From contig NZ_JAGIZA010000011.1 of NCBI RefSeq assembly GCF_017813365.1, forward strand, positions 1 through 64,000: 64,000 nt of DNA. The letters are read 5' to 3'. This document shows positions 17,490-25,881 of this stretch, in pieces (the stretch's first letter is position 1; each line of letters opens with the position of its first letter). The notes beneath the pieces were generated by a model. That model did not search any database and was not told the DNA's origin. It worked only from the letters and a program-made list of their open reading frames with translations. The stretch is from Roseomonas indoligenes. Lineage in GTDB: Bacteria; Pseudomonadota; Alphaproteobacteria; Acetobacterales; Acetobacteraceae. The translations under genes were made by a program, and so were the position numbers.

Positions 17490-17607
17490 CAGGGCTGGAT
17501 GCTTCGGGGGAGAGGCGCAGCCCTTCCCCAGGATCCCCTTTCCGCGGGGAAGCCGAGATTCCCGGACCTGCCGCCTGGGACGGGCAGGGCCGTCGCCGGA
17601 GCGGTCC

Positions 17608-18165
17608 GTGAGGATCGTTGCCGGGCAGTGGCGGGGCCGCGCCCTTCAGGCGCCGCCCGGGGAGGGGACGCGGCCCACGGCGGACCGGGTGCGGCAGGCC
17701 CTGTTCGATTCCCTCTGGCACGCGCCCTGGGCGGGCCGGGCGGCGGTGGAGGGGGCGGTGGTGCTGGACGCCTTCGCGGGCACGGGGGCGCTGGGGCTGG
17801 AGGCGCTCTCGCGCGGGGCGGCGCGCGGATTCTTCATGGAGAAGGATCGCGTGGCGCTGGCGGTGCTCCGGGCGAATGTGGCGGCGCTGAGGGCGGGCGA
17901 GGTGGCGCGGGTGCTGCCGGCGGATGTGCTGCGGCCGCCCCGGGCGGAGCTGGCCTGCGGGCTGGTCTTCCTCGATCCGCCCTACGGGAGGGATCTGGGG
18001 CCGGCGGCGCTGGCGGCGCTGCGGGCGGCCGGCTGGATCGCGCCGGGGGCGCTGGCCTGCCTGGAGATCGGCCGGGGCGAGGCCGTGCCGGCCCTGGAGG
18101 GCTGGGAGGTGCTGGCCGAGCGCGAACACGGCGCCGCGCGGGTGCTGGTGCTGCGGCAGGTCTGA
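17608..18165 (+). CDS. rsmD: 16S rRNA (guanine(966)-N(2))-methyltransferase RsmD
   Basis: SAM-dependent N2-guanine methyltransferase of small-subunit rRNA, 185 residues. The start MRIVAGQWRGRAL...RPTADRVRQALF is characteristic. Motif I is LDAFAGTGALG (53-63), and the catalytic DPPYG is at 123-127. Translation begins at GTG 17608. The 118-bp gap after the pseudouridine synthase has GC-rich inverted segments but no clear signal. The gene agrees with the family in length and order of motifs. Confidence 0.93.
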   Translation: MRIVAGQWRGRALQAPPGEGTRPTADRVRQALFDSLWHAPWAGRAAVEGAVVLDAFAGTGALGLEALSRGAARGFFMEKDRVALAVLRANVAALRAGEVARVLPADVLRPPRAELACGLVFLDPPYGRDLGPAALAALRAAGWIAPGALACLEIGRGEAVPALEGWEVLAEREHGAARVLVLRQV

Positions 18166-18273
18166 CGGCCCTGTTGGAGGGCGGGAGTGCGGAAGCCGGG
18201 TCTCCCTCGCGGGCGGCCGGGGATCACGCCTGGCTGTGCGGGATGCCCGTCCGGGGTGGCGTCGTGCCGGTGC

Positions 18274-18696
18274 TCATCGCCCGTTCCGCCGGGGCCGGAG
18301 CGGGCCGAAGAAGCCGCTCCACTCCATGTCCATCGCCTTTGCCCTCTCGGCGATGACGCCGATCCCGGCTGGCAGGGACATGACCGGCGAGGCCATGATG
18401 GCCGGGTCGTTCAGCAACTGCCCGACCTGCCGGCCCCGCCACCAGAGGAGCCCGAACAGCAGGGCGATCATGAGGAGGAGGCCCCAGGTCACCAGGTCCC
18501 AGCCGAGGATGTAGACGCCGTAGGGCGGCGAGAGGGCGGTGCTCAGCCGGGACAGGCCGACCATCCCGGCGAACAGCAGGACGAGGAAGCCCAGCAGCTC
18601 CAGCGGCAGCCGCCGGTAAAGGCGTAGCGCAGCGTCGAGATCCTCGACGGAGGACTGGTCGAGTGACAGCAGGGGGCGGGCCTCGGGCTGCTTCAT
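18274..18696 (-). CDS. Hypothetical protein with two membrane segments
   Basis: A 140-residue protein of no recognised family. It has a charged N-terminus, two long hydrophobic stretches (about 33-55, LLGFLVLLFAGMVGL, and 65-88, WDLVTWGLLLMIALLFGLLWW), and a polar tail ending PLRPRRNGR. The ATG at 18696 gives a sensible start; the frame runs further upstream without a membrane-protein pattern. It lies convergent with RsmD. It may be an inner-membrane protein of unknown role. Confidence 0.6.
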   Translation of the reverse strand: MKQPEARPLLSLDQSSVEDLDAALRLYRRLPLELLGFLVLLFAGMVGLSRLSTALSPPYGVYILGWDLVTWGLLLMIALLFGLLWWRGRQVGQLLNDPAIMASPVMSLPAGIGVIAERAKAMDMEWSGFFGPLRPRRNGR

Positions 18697-18808
18697 GGGC
18701 CTCCCATTTCCGGGCAGGAAAGGGCGCTCGACGCGCCCGGCGAGAGGGCGGCTCTGCCGGACGCTCGGGGTTGGGCAGGGTGCCGGGGCCGGGCAGCCCC
18801 TGGGCCGG

Positions 18809-19768
18809 CTAGAGCGCGTCGCGCGGGGCCGTGCCCGCGGCGATCGCGGCGACGTTGTCGAGGGCGCGGTGGCCCATGGCGTCCCGCGTCTCGACCGTGG
18901 CGCTGGCCACATGCGGCGTGAGGAAGACGTTCGGCAGCTCGGCAAGGCGCAGGTCGAAGGCGGGCTCGCTGGCGAAGACGTCCAGGCCCGCCGCGAAGAG
19001 GTGGCCGCTGCTGAGGGCCTCGATCAGCGCGTCCTCGTCCACGAGGCTGCCGCGCGCCGTGTTCACGAAGATGGCGCCCTTCTTCATTTGGGCGAAGGTT
19101 TCCCGGTTCATCACCTTCGCCGTGCCGGAGCCGCCGGGGGCGTTGAGCGAGAGCACGTCGCAGCGCGGCAGCATGGCCTCCAGGCTGTCCACGTACTCCG
19201 CGCCATCCTCCAGCGCCGGGTCCAGCCGGGTGCGGTTGTGATAGATGATGTTCATGTCGAAGGCGCGGGCGCGGCGGGCGAGCACGCGTCCGATCCGGCC
19301 CATGCCGAAGATGCCGAGGGTCTTGCCCGTCAGGTCGTGGCCGAGGTTCTCGGCGAAGCCGAAGCCCTTGCGCCAGCCCGCGCGCATGATCCGCTCATAC
19401 TCCGAGGCGCGGCGCGCGGCGCCGAGCATCAGCAGGAAGGCGAGGTCGGCGGTGGCCGCGTTCAGCACGTCCGGCGTGTTGGTCACGGCGATGCCGCGCG
19501 CCTTCGCGGCGGGGACGTCGATATGGTCGAAGCCGACGCTGCAGGTGGCGACGAGCTTCACCGTCTCCGGCAGGCGCGCCAGCGCCGCGGCGTCGAGCTT
19601 CACCCCGCCGGTGACCACCAGGGCCGCCGCGCCATGGCTCGCGGCCGCTGCGACGAGCTCGTCGAGGGTAAACCCGGCCGGTGGCGGGAGCAGCGCGTCG
19701 AACTCCTCCTGCGCGCGCTGCATGACGGCGGGGGGCAGGACTCGTGCGACGACGACGCGAGGCTTCAT
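18809..19768 (-). CDS. D-2-hydroxyacid dehydrogenase (glyoxylate reductase-like)
   Basis: NAD(P)-dependent oxidoreductase of 319 residues interconverting 2-oxo and D-2-hydroxy acids. The catalytic arginine is in NTARGSLVDE, the glutamate in FASEPAF and the histidine in LTPHVASAT. The nucleotide loop GIFGMGRIGRVLARRARAFD is complete. It is divergent from the GntR/Rieske operon at 19906-23871 and shares a gap with two palindromes, so the GntR protein may control both. The natural substrate is not defined by sequence. Confidence 0.92.
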   Translation of the reverse strand: MKPRVVVARVLPPAVMQRAQEEFDALLPPPAGFTLDELVAAAASHGAAALVVTGGVKLDAAALARLPETVKLVATCSVGFDHIDVPAAKARGIAVTNTPDVLNAATADLAFLLMLGAARRASEYERIMRAGWRKGFGFAENLGHDLTGKTLGIFGMGRIGRVLARRARAFDMNIIYHNRTRLDPALEDGAEYVDSLEAMLPRCDVLSLNAPGGSGTAKVMNRETFAQMKKGAIFVNTARGSLVDEDALIEALSSGHLFAAGLDVFASEPAFDLRLAELPNVFLTPHVASATVETRDAMGHRALDNVAAIAAGTAPRDAL

Positions 19769-19807
19769 GAGACGCTCCGGTGACGGTCTGTGTTCGGTTC
19801 AGTGAAA

Positions 19808-19821
19808 AGCCGTTGACGGCT
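19808..19821. promoter_or_regulatory. 14-bp palindrome in divergent gap
   Basis: AGCCGT-TG-ACGGCT is a perfect inverted repeat 40 bp upstream of the hydroxyacid dehydrogenase start. It contains TTGACG, which could also be a -35 element reading rightwards. It sits two bases before the larger imperfect palindrome at 19823. A regulator binding site is inferred. Confidence 0.4.
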
Positions 19822-19822
19822 G

Positions 19823-19843
19823 TATGGCTGTAGGACAACCATA
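19823..19843. promoter_or_regulatory. GntR/FCD-type operator candidate
   Basis: TATGGCTGT, AGG, ACAACCATA: a 21-bp imperfect palindrome with 8 of 9 arm positions symmetrical (TATGGyTGT / ACArCCATA). Its position between the divergent dehydrogenase and GntR/Rieske operon, and its size, fit an FCD-type GntR dimer. The nearby GntR gene at 20094 is the likely binder. Confidence 0.55.
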
Positions 19844-19905
19844 TCGGCGTCGGAAAGGGAAGTGCCCCCGCAACGGGGACGCCCCCATGGTGATCGGAGG
19901 TCGCG

Positions 19906-20097
19906 TTGGAGCGCAAGTCGATCAACCTGCTGGATGTGGCGGTGGGCAGCCGGCTCTCGCTCGCCGACGGTTCCGTGGTCGAGGTCGTGGACAATCCCGG
20001 CGACGGCACCTGGATCATGTGCCGCGACCCCGGGGCGCCGGCCGATGCGAAGGACATCCCCGTCTTCGCGAACGACGTGGTGGAGGTCCTGGGGTGA
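19906..20097 (+). CDS. Small protein of unknown function (63 aa), TTG start
   Basis: A short acidic protein beginning MERKSINLLDVAVGSRLSLA and ending NDVVEVLG. It contains VVEVVDNPGDGTWIMCRDP, which suggests a small beta-rich domain. Translation would begin at TTG 19906, 5 bp after GGAGG, a strong ribosome site; no ATG or GTG in this frame fits better. Its stop overlaps the GntR start (GTGA), so the two are probably coupled. I know of no function. Its place ahead of a regulator and Rieske oxygenase hints at a role in that operon, but that is speculation. Confidence 0.65.
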   Translation: MERKSINLLDVAVGSRLSLADGSVVEVVDNPGDGTWIMCRDPGAPADAKDIPVFANDVVEVLG

Positions 20098-20942
20098 GCC
20101 GATCGGCGCCGCTGCGCGCGGCCGGCGCCGCCCGGCCGCGGGAGGAGGCGGCTGCCCCGGCCGCGCAGCCCATCCTCCAGGCTCCCAGCCTCACGGAGCG
20201 CGTGGCGGAGGCGCTGCGCGGCGACATCCTTTCCGGTCGGCGCGCGCCGGGCGAGGCGCTGCCCTCCGAGCAGGCCATGGCCGCATCCTATGGCGTCAGC
20301 CGCACGGTGATGCGCGAGGCGATCTCGCGGCTGAAAGCGGAGAACCGCGTCTCCACGCGCCAGGGGCTCGGCGTCTTCGTCGCGGCGGAACCGCCGCCGG
20401 AACCCTTCCAGATCGATCCCTCCTCGCACGAGGACGTGGCGGAGGTGCTGCAGATCTGCGAGCTGCGGATGGGCTTCGAGGCGGAGGCGGCCGCCCTGGC
20501 CGCGCTGCGCCGCGAGCCGGCGGACCTGGCCGAGATGGATGCGGCGGTGGCGGCGATCGGCGCCGCGGTGCGGGCCGGTGATCTGGCGGCGGAGGTGGAG
20601 GCCGATATCCGCCTGCACGCCGCCATCAGCGCCGCGACGCACAACACCTACTACGTCTCCTTCTTCAACTCCCTGCACCGCTTCCTGCGCGAGAACATCA
20701 CGGCTTCCTGGCGGCGCTTCGCCGAGGGCGAGCCGACCGCGGAGGCCGAGGCGCAGGACGAGCACCGCGCCATCCGCGACGCCATCGCGGACCGGGACCC
20801 GGAGGCGGCGCGCACCGCGGCGCGGCGGCACATGGCGCATACGGCGGAGCGCATCGCGCGATTGCGCGGCGGGGCTGCGGGGCTGCGCGACGGGGCGATT
20901 GTTCCGCGTCGTCCGGCGCGACGGAGCAAGGAGGGGGCATGA
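20094..20942 (+). CDS. GntR family regulator, FCD (FadR) subfamily
   Basis: Transcription factor of 282 residues with an N-terminal winged helix and a C-terminal FCD domain. The N-terminal 30 residues are Ala/Arg/Pro-rich. The winged helix (about 33-97) includes LPSEQAMAASYGVSRTVMREAISRLKAENRV. The helical FCD domain shows LRMGFEAEAAALAA and DIRLHAAISAATHN, whose histidine and acidic residues usually bind a metal and an organic acid. The start is GTG 20094, overlapping the small gene's stop. Its own stop overlaps the Rieske alpha gene. It probably responds to the oxygenase substrate or product. Confidence 0.9.
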   Translation: MSRSAPLRAAGAARPREEAAAPAAQPILQAPSLTERVAEALRGDILSGRRAPGEALPSEQAMAASYGVSRTVMREAISRLKAENRVSTRQGLGVFVAAEPPPEPFQIDPSSHEDVAEVLQICELRMGFEAEAAALAALRREPADLAEMDAAVAAIGAAVRAGDLAAEVEADIRLHAAISAATHNTYYVSFFNSLHRFLRENITASWRRFAEGEPTAEAEAQDEHRAIRDAIADRDPEAARTAARRHMAHTAERIARLRGGAAGLRDGAIVPRRPARRSKEGA

Positions 20943-22294
20943 TGGACGGGCTGGTCGACCTGCGCACCGGGACGGTGAGCCGCGAGGTCTTCGTCAGCGA
21001 GGAGGTGTTCCGGCAGGAGCAGGAGCGGATCTTCGGCCGCGCCTGGCTCTTCATCGGGCACGAGGACATGGTGAAGGAGCCGGACGACTACTTCGTCTCC
21101 CGCATGGGCACCGAATCCGTGGTGCTGACACGGGACCGGCAGGGCAAGATCAACGTCCTGCTCAACTCCTGCATGCATCGCGGGATGAAGGTCTGCCGGG
21201 CGGACCAGGGCAATGCCCGGGTCTTCACCTGCCCCTATCACGGCTGGAGCTACTCCACGGATGGGCGGTTGGTGGACCGGCCGGGCGAGCTGGTGGGCGT
21301 GCCCGGCTTCTCCTCCCACTACAGGAGCGAGCTGGACAAGAAGTCCTGGGGGCTGGTCCACTGCCCGCGCGTGGTGAACTACCGCGGCACGATCTGGGCG
21401 AGCTGGGACGAGAACGCGCCGGACTTCGAGGAGTATATCGGCGACTTCGCCTATTACCTGGGCGCCGCGCTGGACCACCGCGATGGGCGCGAGGGCGGAT
21501 CGGAGATGATCGGCGGCGTGCAGAAGTGGCGCGTGAAGTGCAACTGGAAGTTCGCGGCCGAGAACTTCATCGGCGACCTCTATCACGACATCAGCCACCG
21601 CTCCGTCGATCTCGTCGGCATCGGCCCTTCCGGCGGCAAGGGGCGGCGCGACCGGCAGCGCGGGCGCACGACGGTCGGCTTCCCCGATCTCGGCCATGGC
21701 GGGCTGGCGGAGCTGCCGCACCGGGCGGAGCCGGACTATGTCGCGACCTACCGCAACCACCCGGAGGTGGAGGAGTACTACCGGCAGGTCCATGAGGCGC
21801 GGGTGCGGAACCTCGGCGACCGGCTGCGTGTCACCACGGGCACGGGCACGATCTTCCCCAACATGTCCTTCCACGGGCGGCAGCCCCGCACCATCGCGGT
21901 GTTCCACCCGATCAGCCCGACCGAGATGGAGATGTGGCGCATCTTCCTGGTGGACCGGGACGCGCCGCAGGCGGTGAAGGACGTCGCCCGCCACTACTAC
22001 CTCCGCTACTCCGGCCCGGGCGGCATGACCGAGTCCGACGACATGGAGAACTGGGTCTACGCCACCGAGGCGAGCACGGGCGTCGTCGCGCGCCGCTACC
22101 CCTACAACTACCAGATGGGCATGGGCCATTCGCAGCCCATCCCGGAGCTGCGCGGCGGCTATGACGGGGGCGAGTATTCCGAGCAGAACGCCCGCATCTT
22201 CTACGGCCGCTGGGCGCAGTTCATGGAGGGTCGGGACTGGAACGCGCTGATGGCGCCCGCCCGCGCGGCGGTGGCGGAGCCGGCCCATGGGTGA
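20939..22294 (+). CDS. Rieske aromatic-ring-hydroxylating dioxygenase, alpha subunit
   Basis: Catalytic subunit, 451 residues. The Rieske 2Fe-2S site is C78-x-H80 (CMHRG) and C98-x2-H101 (CPYHGWSY). The mononuclear iron region reads AENFIGDLYHDISH, with N209, D213, H216 and H220. The two histidines are four residues apart (H-x3-H), whereas known enzymes usually show five or six. The gene starts at ATG 20939, overlapping the GntR stop, and overlaps the beta subunit by 8 bp. No ferredoxin or reductase gene is in this operon, so electrons must come from elsewhere. The substrate is likely an aromatic acid; this is not provable here. Confidence 0.92.
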   Translation: MMDGLVDLRTGTVSREVFVSEEVFRQEQERIFGRAWLFIGHEDMVKEPDDYFVSRMGTESVVLTRDRQGKINVLLNSCMHRGMKVCRADQGNARVFTCPYHGWSYSTDGRLVDRPGELVGVPGFSSHYRSELDKKSWGLVHCPRVVNYRGTIWASWDENAPDFEEYIGDFAYYLGAALDHRDGREGGSEMIGGVQKWRVKCNWKFAAENFIGDLYHDISHRSVDLVGIGPSGGKGRRDRQRGRTTVGFPDLGHGGLAELPHRAEPDYVATYRNHPEVEEYYRQVHEARVRNLGDRLRVTTGTGTIFPNMSFHGRQPRTIAVFHPISPTEMEMWRIFLVDRDAPQAVKDVARHYYLRYSGPGGMTESDDMENWVYATEASTGVVARRYPYNYQMGMGHSQPIPELRGGYDGGEYSEQNARIFYGRWAQFMEGRDWNALMAPARAAVAEPAHG

Positions 22295-22838
22295 GGTGAT
22301 GCAGGACGCCCGCCTGGCGGCGATGCTGCTGGAGCACGAGGTCCGCGACTTCCTCCATACGGAGGCGGAGCTTCTGGACGAGCGGCGCTTCGAGGAGTGG
22401 CTGGAGCTCTTCACCGACGATGTCCGCTACTGGATGCCGATCGCGCGCAACGTGCGCTTCAACCAGATGGCGATGGAGTACACGCGGGAGGGGCAGGACA
22501 CCTGCTGGTTCGACGAGGGCAAGGAGACGCTGCGCCAGCGCGTGGAGCAGCTCCGCACCGGCATCCACTGGGCAGAGGAGCCGCGCTCCCGCACCTCGCA
22601 CCTGCTGACGAATATCCGCGTCGCCTCGGCCCTGCCGATTGCGGCGCGTGCGGAGGAGGTGGAGGTGCGCAGCCGCTTCCTCCTCTACCGCAACCGCATC
22701 CATGACGAGACCGACATCCTCGCGGGCAAGCGGACCGACCGCCTGCGACGGGAAGCGGGCGGCTGGCGCATCGCGCGGCGGGAGATCCGCCTGGACCAGA
22801 GCGTATTGCTGGCAAAGAACCTGACCAGCTTCCTCTAG
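22287..22838 (+). CDS. Aromatic-ring-hydroxylating dioxygenase, beta subunit
   Basis: Small subunit of 183 residues with the SnoaL/NTF2-like alpha+beta fold. EVRDFLHTEAELLDERRFEEWLELFTDDVRYWMP (about 14-47) and SRFLLYRNR (about 130-138) are typical of beta subunits. It supports the alpha3beta3 structure and does not itself catalyse. The start overlaps the alpha-subunit stop by 8 bp, and the end is followed by a 55-bp gap before the Bug protein gene. Confidence 0.92.
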   Translation: MGEVMQDARLAAMLLEHEVRDFLHTEAELLDERRFEEWLELFTDDVRYWMPIARNVRFNQMAMEYTREGQDTCWFDEGKETLRQRVEQLRTGIHWAEEPRSRTSHLLTNIRVASALPIAARAEEVEVRSRFLLYRNRIHDETDILAGKRTDRLRREAGGWRIARREIRLDQSVLLAKNLTSFL

Positions 22839-22893
22839 GGGGCAAGGGCGGGCCGCCAGCCACACGGCGTGGCATTCGACGGGGGATACCGGG

Positions 22894-23871
22894 ATGGCTT
22901 GGCTGGTGAAGTGCGCCCTGGGCGCAGCGTGCGCGTTCTTCCTCTCCGCCGGCGCGATGGCGCAGGAGGCCTGGCCGGCGCGGCCGATCCGCATGATTGT
23001 CGCCTATCCCGCGGGCGGGGTGATCGACCTCCTGACGCGCGTCCTGTCCGAGCGGCTGCGCGACCGGCTCGGCCAGCCCGTGGTGGTGGAGAACCGCCCC
23101 GGCGGGAACGGCGTGATCGGGATGCAGGAGCTGGTCCGATCCGCCCCTGATGGCTACAGCTTCACCCTGGGCGGCCTCGGCGGCCAAGTGCTGCCGCCGC
23201 TGGTGAACCGCAACTTCCCCTTCGACGTGGTCCATGACCTCACGCCCGTCGCGAAGGTGGCGGAGTTCGTGAATTCCCTGGTCGTGAGCAACGAGCTGCC
23301 GGCGCGCAACGTGCAGGAGTTCATCGCGCTGGCGAAGTCGCGCCCGGGGCGGATGGATTTCGGCTCCACCGGCGTCGGCGCCTCCAACCACCTCACCGCC
23401 GTGCTGTTCATGATGACGACGGGGACGCGGTTCGAGCACGTGCCCTATCGCGGCTCGGCCGCCTCGCTGACGGATCTGCGGGCCGGGCGGATCCAGATGG
23501 TGTTCGACAACCTGCCCTCCGCGTTGCCGGCGATCCAGTCCGGGGGCGTCCGCATCCTCGCGGTGACCAGCCGGAACCGCATCCCGCAGCTGCCGGAGGT
23601 GCCGACGATGATCGAGAGCGGCGTGCCCGACTTCGTGGTGACGAGCTGGGCTTCCGTCTTCGGCCCGCGCGGCCTGCCCGATGCGATCCGGGACCGGATG
23701 GCGGCGGCGCTGCTGGCCGTGGTCGCGGAGCCGGAGACCCAGGCGCGGCTGCGCGGCATGGGGCTGGAGCCGGCCGGCGCCGGCCCGGCGGAGTTCGCCG
23801 CCTTCTTCCATGCGGAGCTGGCGCGCTGGAAGAACGTCGTGGACAGCAACAACATCCGCGTCGAGGAGTGA
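22894..23871 (+). CDS. Bug family (tripartite tricarboxylate transporter) substrate-binding protein
   Basis: Extracytoplasmic binding protein of 325 residues, with a signal peptide ending near AMAQEAWPARP (about residue 24). The family marks are WPARPIRMIVAYPAGG, VENRPGGNG and HVPYRGSA. Such proteins bind carboxylates and often have no adjacent TctA/TctB transporter; none is seen here. It follows the Rieske beta gene and probably collects or senses the aromatic substrate or product. It shares its type with the genes at 37256 and 60867. Confidence 0.93.
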   Translation: MAWLVKCALGAACAFFLSAGAMAQEAWPARPIRMIVAYPAGGVIDLLTRVLSERLRDRLGQPVVVENRPGGNGVIGMQELVRSAPDGYSFTLGGLGGQVLPPLVNRNFPFDVVHDLTPVAKVAEFVNSLVVSNELPARNVQEFIALAKSRPGRMDFGSTGVGASNHLTAVLFMMTTGTRFEHVPYRGSAASLTDLRAGRIQMVFDNLPSALPAIQSGGVRILAVTSRNRIPQLPEVPTMIESGVPDFVVTSWASVFGPRGLPDAIRDRMAAALLAVVAEPETQARLRGMGLEPAGAGPAEFAAFFHAELARWKNVVDSNNIRVEE

Positions 23872-23943
23872 GCGCGGCCGGCCGCGCCTGTGCGGGCCGC
23901 GTCTTCGGCTATACTGGCGGAGAGCATCAGGATCGGGCGGACC

Positions 23944-24153
23944 ATGAGCGACGACTACATGAAGACCCAGGGCGAGGCGCTTGCCCAGCACCTGCGGCTG
24001 ACCGACGGCAAGTCCGGCTATGTCGAGGCCACCGCGGAGGGCTTCCAGGTCTATGTCCGCAAGAAGTGGGCGGGCAAGCAGATCGCCTCCTGGGACGGCA
24101 TGCCCGTCGAGTGGCACGAGAACGTGGGCACCCACAAGGCGGCAAACCGCTGA
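23944..24153 (+). CDS. Conserved-looking small protein (69 aa)
   Basis: A small protein starting MSDDYMKTQGEALAQHLRLTDG and ending NVGTHKAANR. It is basic towards the C-terminus and contains YVEATAEGFQVYVRKKWAGKQIASWDG, which looks like a compact alpha/beta domain. The ATG at 23944 is favoured over an upstream in-frame start because it gives a clean N-terminus. No motif gives a function. It is monocistronic, and a hairpin follows at 24163. Confidence 0.6.
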   Translation: MSDDYMKTQGEALAQHLRLTDGKSGYVEATAEGFQVYVRKKWAGKQIASWDGMPVEWHENVGTHKAANR

Positions 24154-24162
24154 GCCAGGGGT

Positions 24163-24179
24163 AGCCCGGCCGCCGGGCT
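24163..24179. terminator. Hairpin after the small gene
   Basis: AGCCCGG, CCG, CCGGGCT: a 7-bp stem starting 10 bp after the stop of the 69-aa gene and followed by a short TTT. It can end this transcript and, on the other strand, lies downstream of the ribF gene. Confidence 0.5.
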
Positions 24180-24261
24180 CCGATTTCCATCGCCTGGCCA
24201 GGCACACGGGCCCTCGCGCCTGCTGCGGTTCGTGCCGGCGGCGGCCTGTCCCGCCGAGCGG

Positions 24262-25194
24262 CTAGCCGATGCCCAGCACGGCGCGGGCCCCTGCCGCATC
24301 CGCCGCGATGGCGGCCTTCAGCTCGTCCAGCCCGGTGAAGGTCATGTCCTCCCGCAGGAAGCGGACCAGGCGGATGCCGATCTCCCGGTCGTAGAGGTCG
24401 CCGGACCAGTCGAAGAGGTGCGTCTCCAGCCGCGTCTCCGGGTCTCCGCCCAGGGTCGGGCGGCGGCCGATATTCGCGACCCCCGGCACCAGGGTTCCGT
24501 CCGGCAGGGCGGCGCGCACGGCGTAGACGCCGCGGGCCGGCTCCAGGTGGCGGCCCATCCAGATATTGGCGGTGGGCCAGCCGAGTTCCCGGCCCAGGCG
24601 ATCGCCGTGGAAGACCACCCCGCGCACCTCCCAGTCCCGGCCCAGCAGGGCGGCGGCGCGCTCGGGGTAGCCGTCCTGCAGGGCGCGGCGGATGCGAGTG
24701 CTGCTGATCGGGCCGGCGGCGTCGGAGACGGGGGGGACGATGGAGAGGCCGATGCCCCGCCGCTCCGCCCAGCGGGCCAGGAAGGTCACGTCGCCGCCCC
24801 GGCGGTGGCCGAAGGCGAAGTCGGCGCCGCAGGCCAGGTGCCGGGCCCCCAGCGCCTCGGCGAGGATCGTCTCGCAGAAGGCCTCGGCCTCCATGGCGGC
24901 GAGGGTGGCGTCGAAGGGAATGGCGTGCAGGCCGGTGCAGCCCGCCTCCGCCAGGGCTGCGGCCTTGGCGGGCAGAAGGGTCAGGCGGAAGGGCGGGTCC
25001 TGGGGGCGGAAATACTCCCGGGGATGGGGTTCCAGCGTCATCGCCTGCAGGGGCAGGTCCGGGCGGGCGGCGTGGGCGGCGGCGAGCACGGCGCGGTGGC
25101 CGCGATGCACCCCGTCCAGGTTGCCCAGTGCCACGGTGCCGCCGCGCGCGCCCGCCGGCAGGGCGCGCCAGTCCGTCCAGACCTCGCAGGCCAT
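24262..25194 (-). CDS. ribF: Bifunctional riboflavin kinase / FAD synthetase
   Basis: Makes FMN and FAD from riboflavin, 310 residues. The N-terminal adenylyltransferase domain has the nucleotide motif GNLDGVHRGHR (near residue 24) and ISSTRIRRAL. The C-terminal kinase domain (about 180-305) starts at GDRLGRELGWPTANI, the GxxxGxPTAN motif. A TTG 27 bp upstream is in frame; ATG 25194 is favoured because GAGG stands 6 bp before it. It follows the LOG gene by 23 bp on the same strand. No FMN riboswitch is visible upstream. Confidence 0.93.
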   Translation of the reverse strand: MACEVWTDWRALPAGARGGTVALGNLDGVHRGHRAVLAAAHAARPDLPLQAMTLEPHPREYFRPQDPPFRLTLLPAKAAALAEAGCTGLHAIPFDATLAAMEAEAFCETILAEALGARHLACGADFAFGHRRGGDVTFLARWAERRGIGLSIVPPVSDAAGPISSTRIRRALQDGYPERAAALLGRDWEVRGVVFHGDRLGRELGWPTANIWMGRHLEPARGVYAVRAALPDGTLVPGVANIGRRPTLGGDPETRLETHLFDWSGDLYDREIGIRLVRFLREDMTFTGLDELKAAIAADAAGARAVLGIG

Positions 25195-25217
25195 GTCGGG
25201 CCTCGTCAGGGGTGATA

Positions 25218-25814
25218 TCAAGCCTGGGCCACGCGCTCGATCCAGCGCGTCACCTCCGGCGGGCGGAAGGTGGCGAGCAGGTCCAGGGCCGCGGCCGGCG
25301 TTCCGGCCGTGAGGGAGAGCTGGCGGTGCTCGGCGCGCACGAAGCCGGCCTCCACCATGCCGTCCAGCATCGCGTTCAGCCGGCCCCAGTAGCCGTTCAC
25401 GTCCAGGAAGACCGTGCCCTTGCGGTGCAGGCCGAGCTGGGACCAGGTGAGGACCTCGAAGGCCTCCTCCAGCGTGCCGAAGCCGCCGGGCAGCACCACG
25501 AAGCCGTCCGAAAGCTTCGCCATCATCGCCTTCCGCTCATGCATGGAGGCGACGACGTGCAGCCGGGTGACGGAGCCGTGGCCGAGTTCCCTCTGCATCA
25601 GGTGCTCGGGGATCACCCCGTCCACCTCGGCCCCGGCCTCCAGCGCGGCGTCCGCCACCACGCCCATCAGCCCCACCTTGCCCCCGCCATAGACGAGGCC
25701 GAGGCCCCGCTCCGCGATGGCATGGCCCAGGGCGCGGGCCGCTTCGGCGAAGGCGGGGTCGGTGCCGGGGTTCGCGCCGCAGAAGACGCAGACCTTCTTC
25801 ATCTCAATGCTCAT
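25218..25814 (-). CDS. LOG family protein (TIGR00730)
   Basis: Rossmann-fold protein of 198 residues related to cytokinin-activating LOG phosphoribohydrolases and to nucleotide 5'-monophosphate nucleosidases. The motif PGGFGTLEE (109-117) and MHERKAMM (91-98) are the conserved active-site sequences. It opens VCVFCGANPG. It may hydrolyse nucleotide monophosphates; the exact substrate in bacteria is usually not known. It is upstream of ribF and probably co-transcribed with it. Confidence 0.92.
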   Translation of the reverse strand: MSIEMKKVCVFCGANPGTDPAFAEAARALGHAIAERGLGLVYGGGKVGLMGVVADAALEAGAEVDGVIPEHLMQRELGHGSVTRLHVVASMHERKAMMAKLSDGFVVLPGGFGTLEEAFEVLTWSQLGLHRKGTVFLDVNGYWGRLNAMLDGMVEAGFVRAEHRQLSLTAGTPAAALDLLATFRPPEVTRWIERVAQA

Positions 25815-25881
25815 GGGGGGAATGTGGCACCGCAGCAGGCCTCTATCCAGCCGGGGGCGGCGATCCTTGCGGAAGGGGGCG

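Noticed and set aside
17490-17607. Third partial copy of the intergenic repeat
   Set aside because: It has a GGGGAGAGG...TTCCCC segment, but none of the other shared blocks; similarity is too short.
25195-25260. FMN riboswitch before ribF
   Set aside because: The gap to the upstream gene is only 23 bp and no aptamer-like structure is visible.
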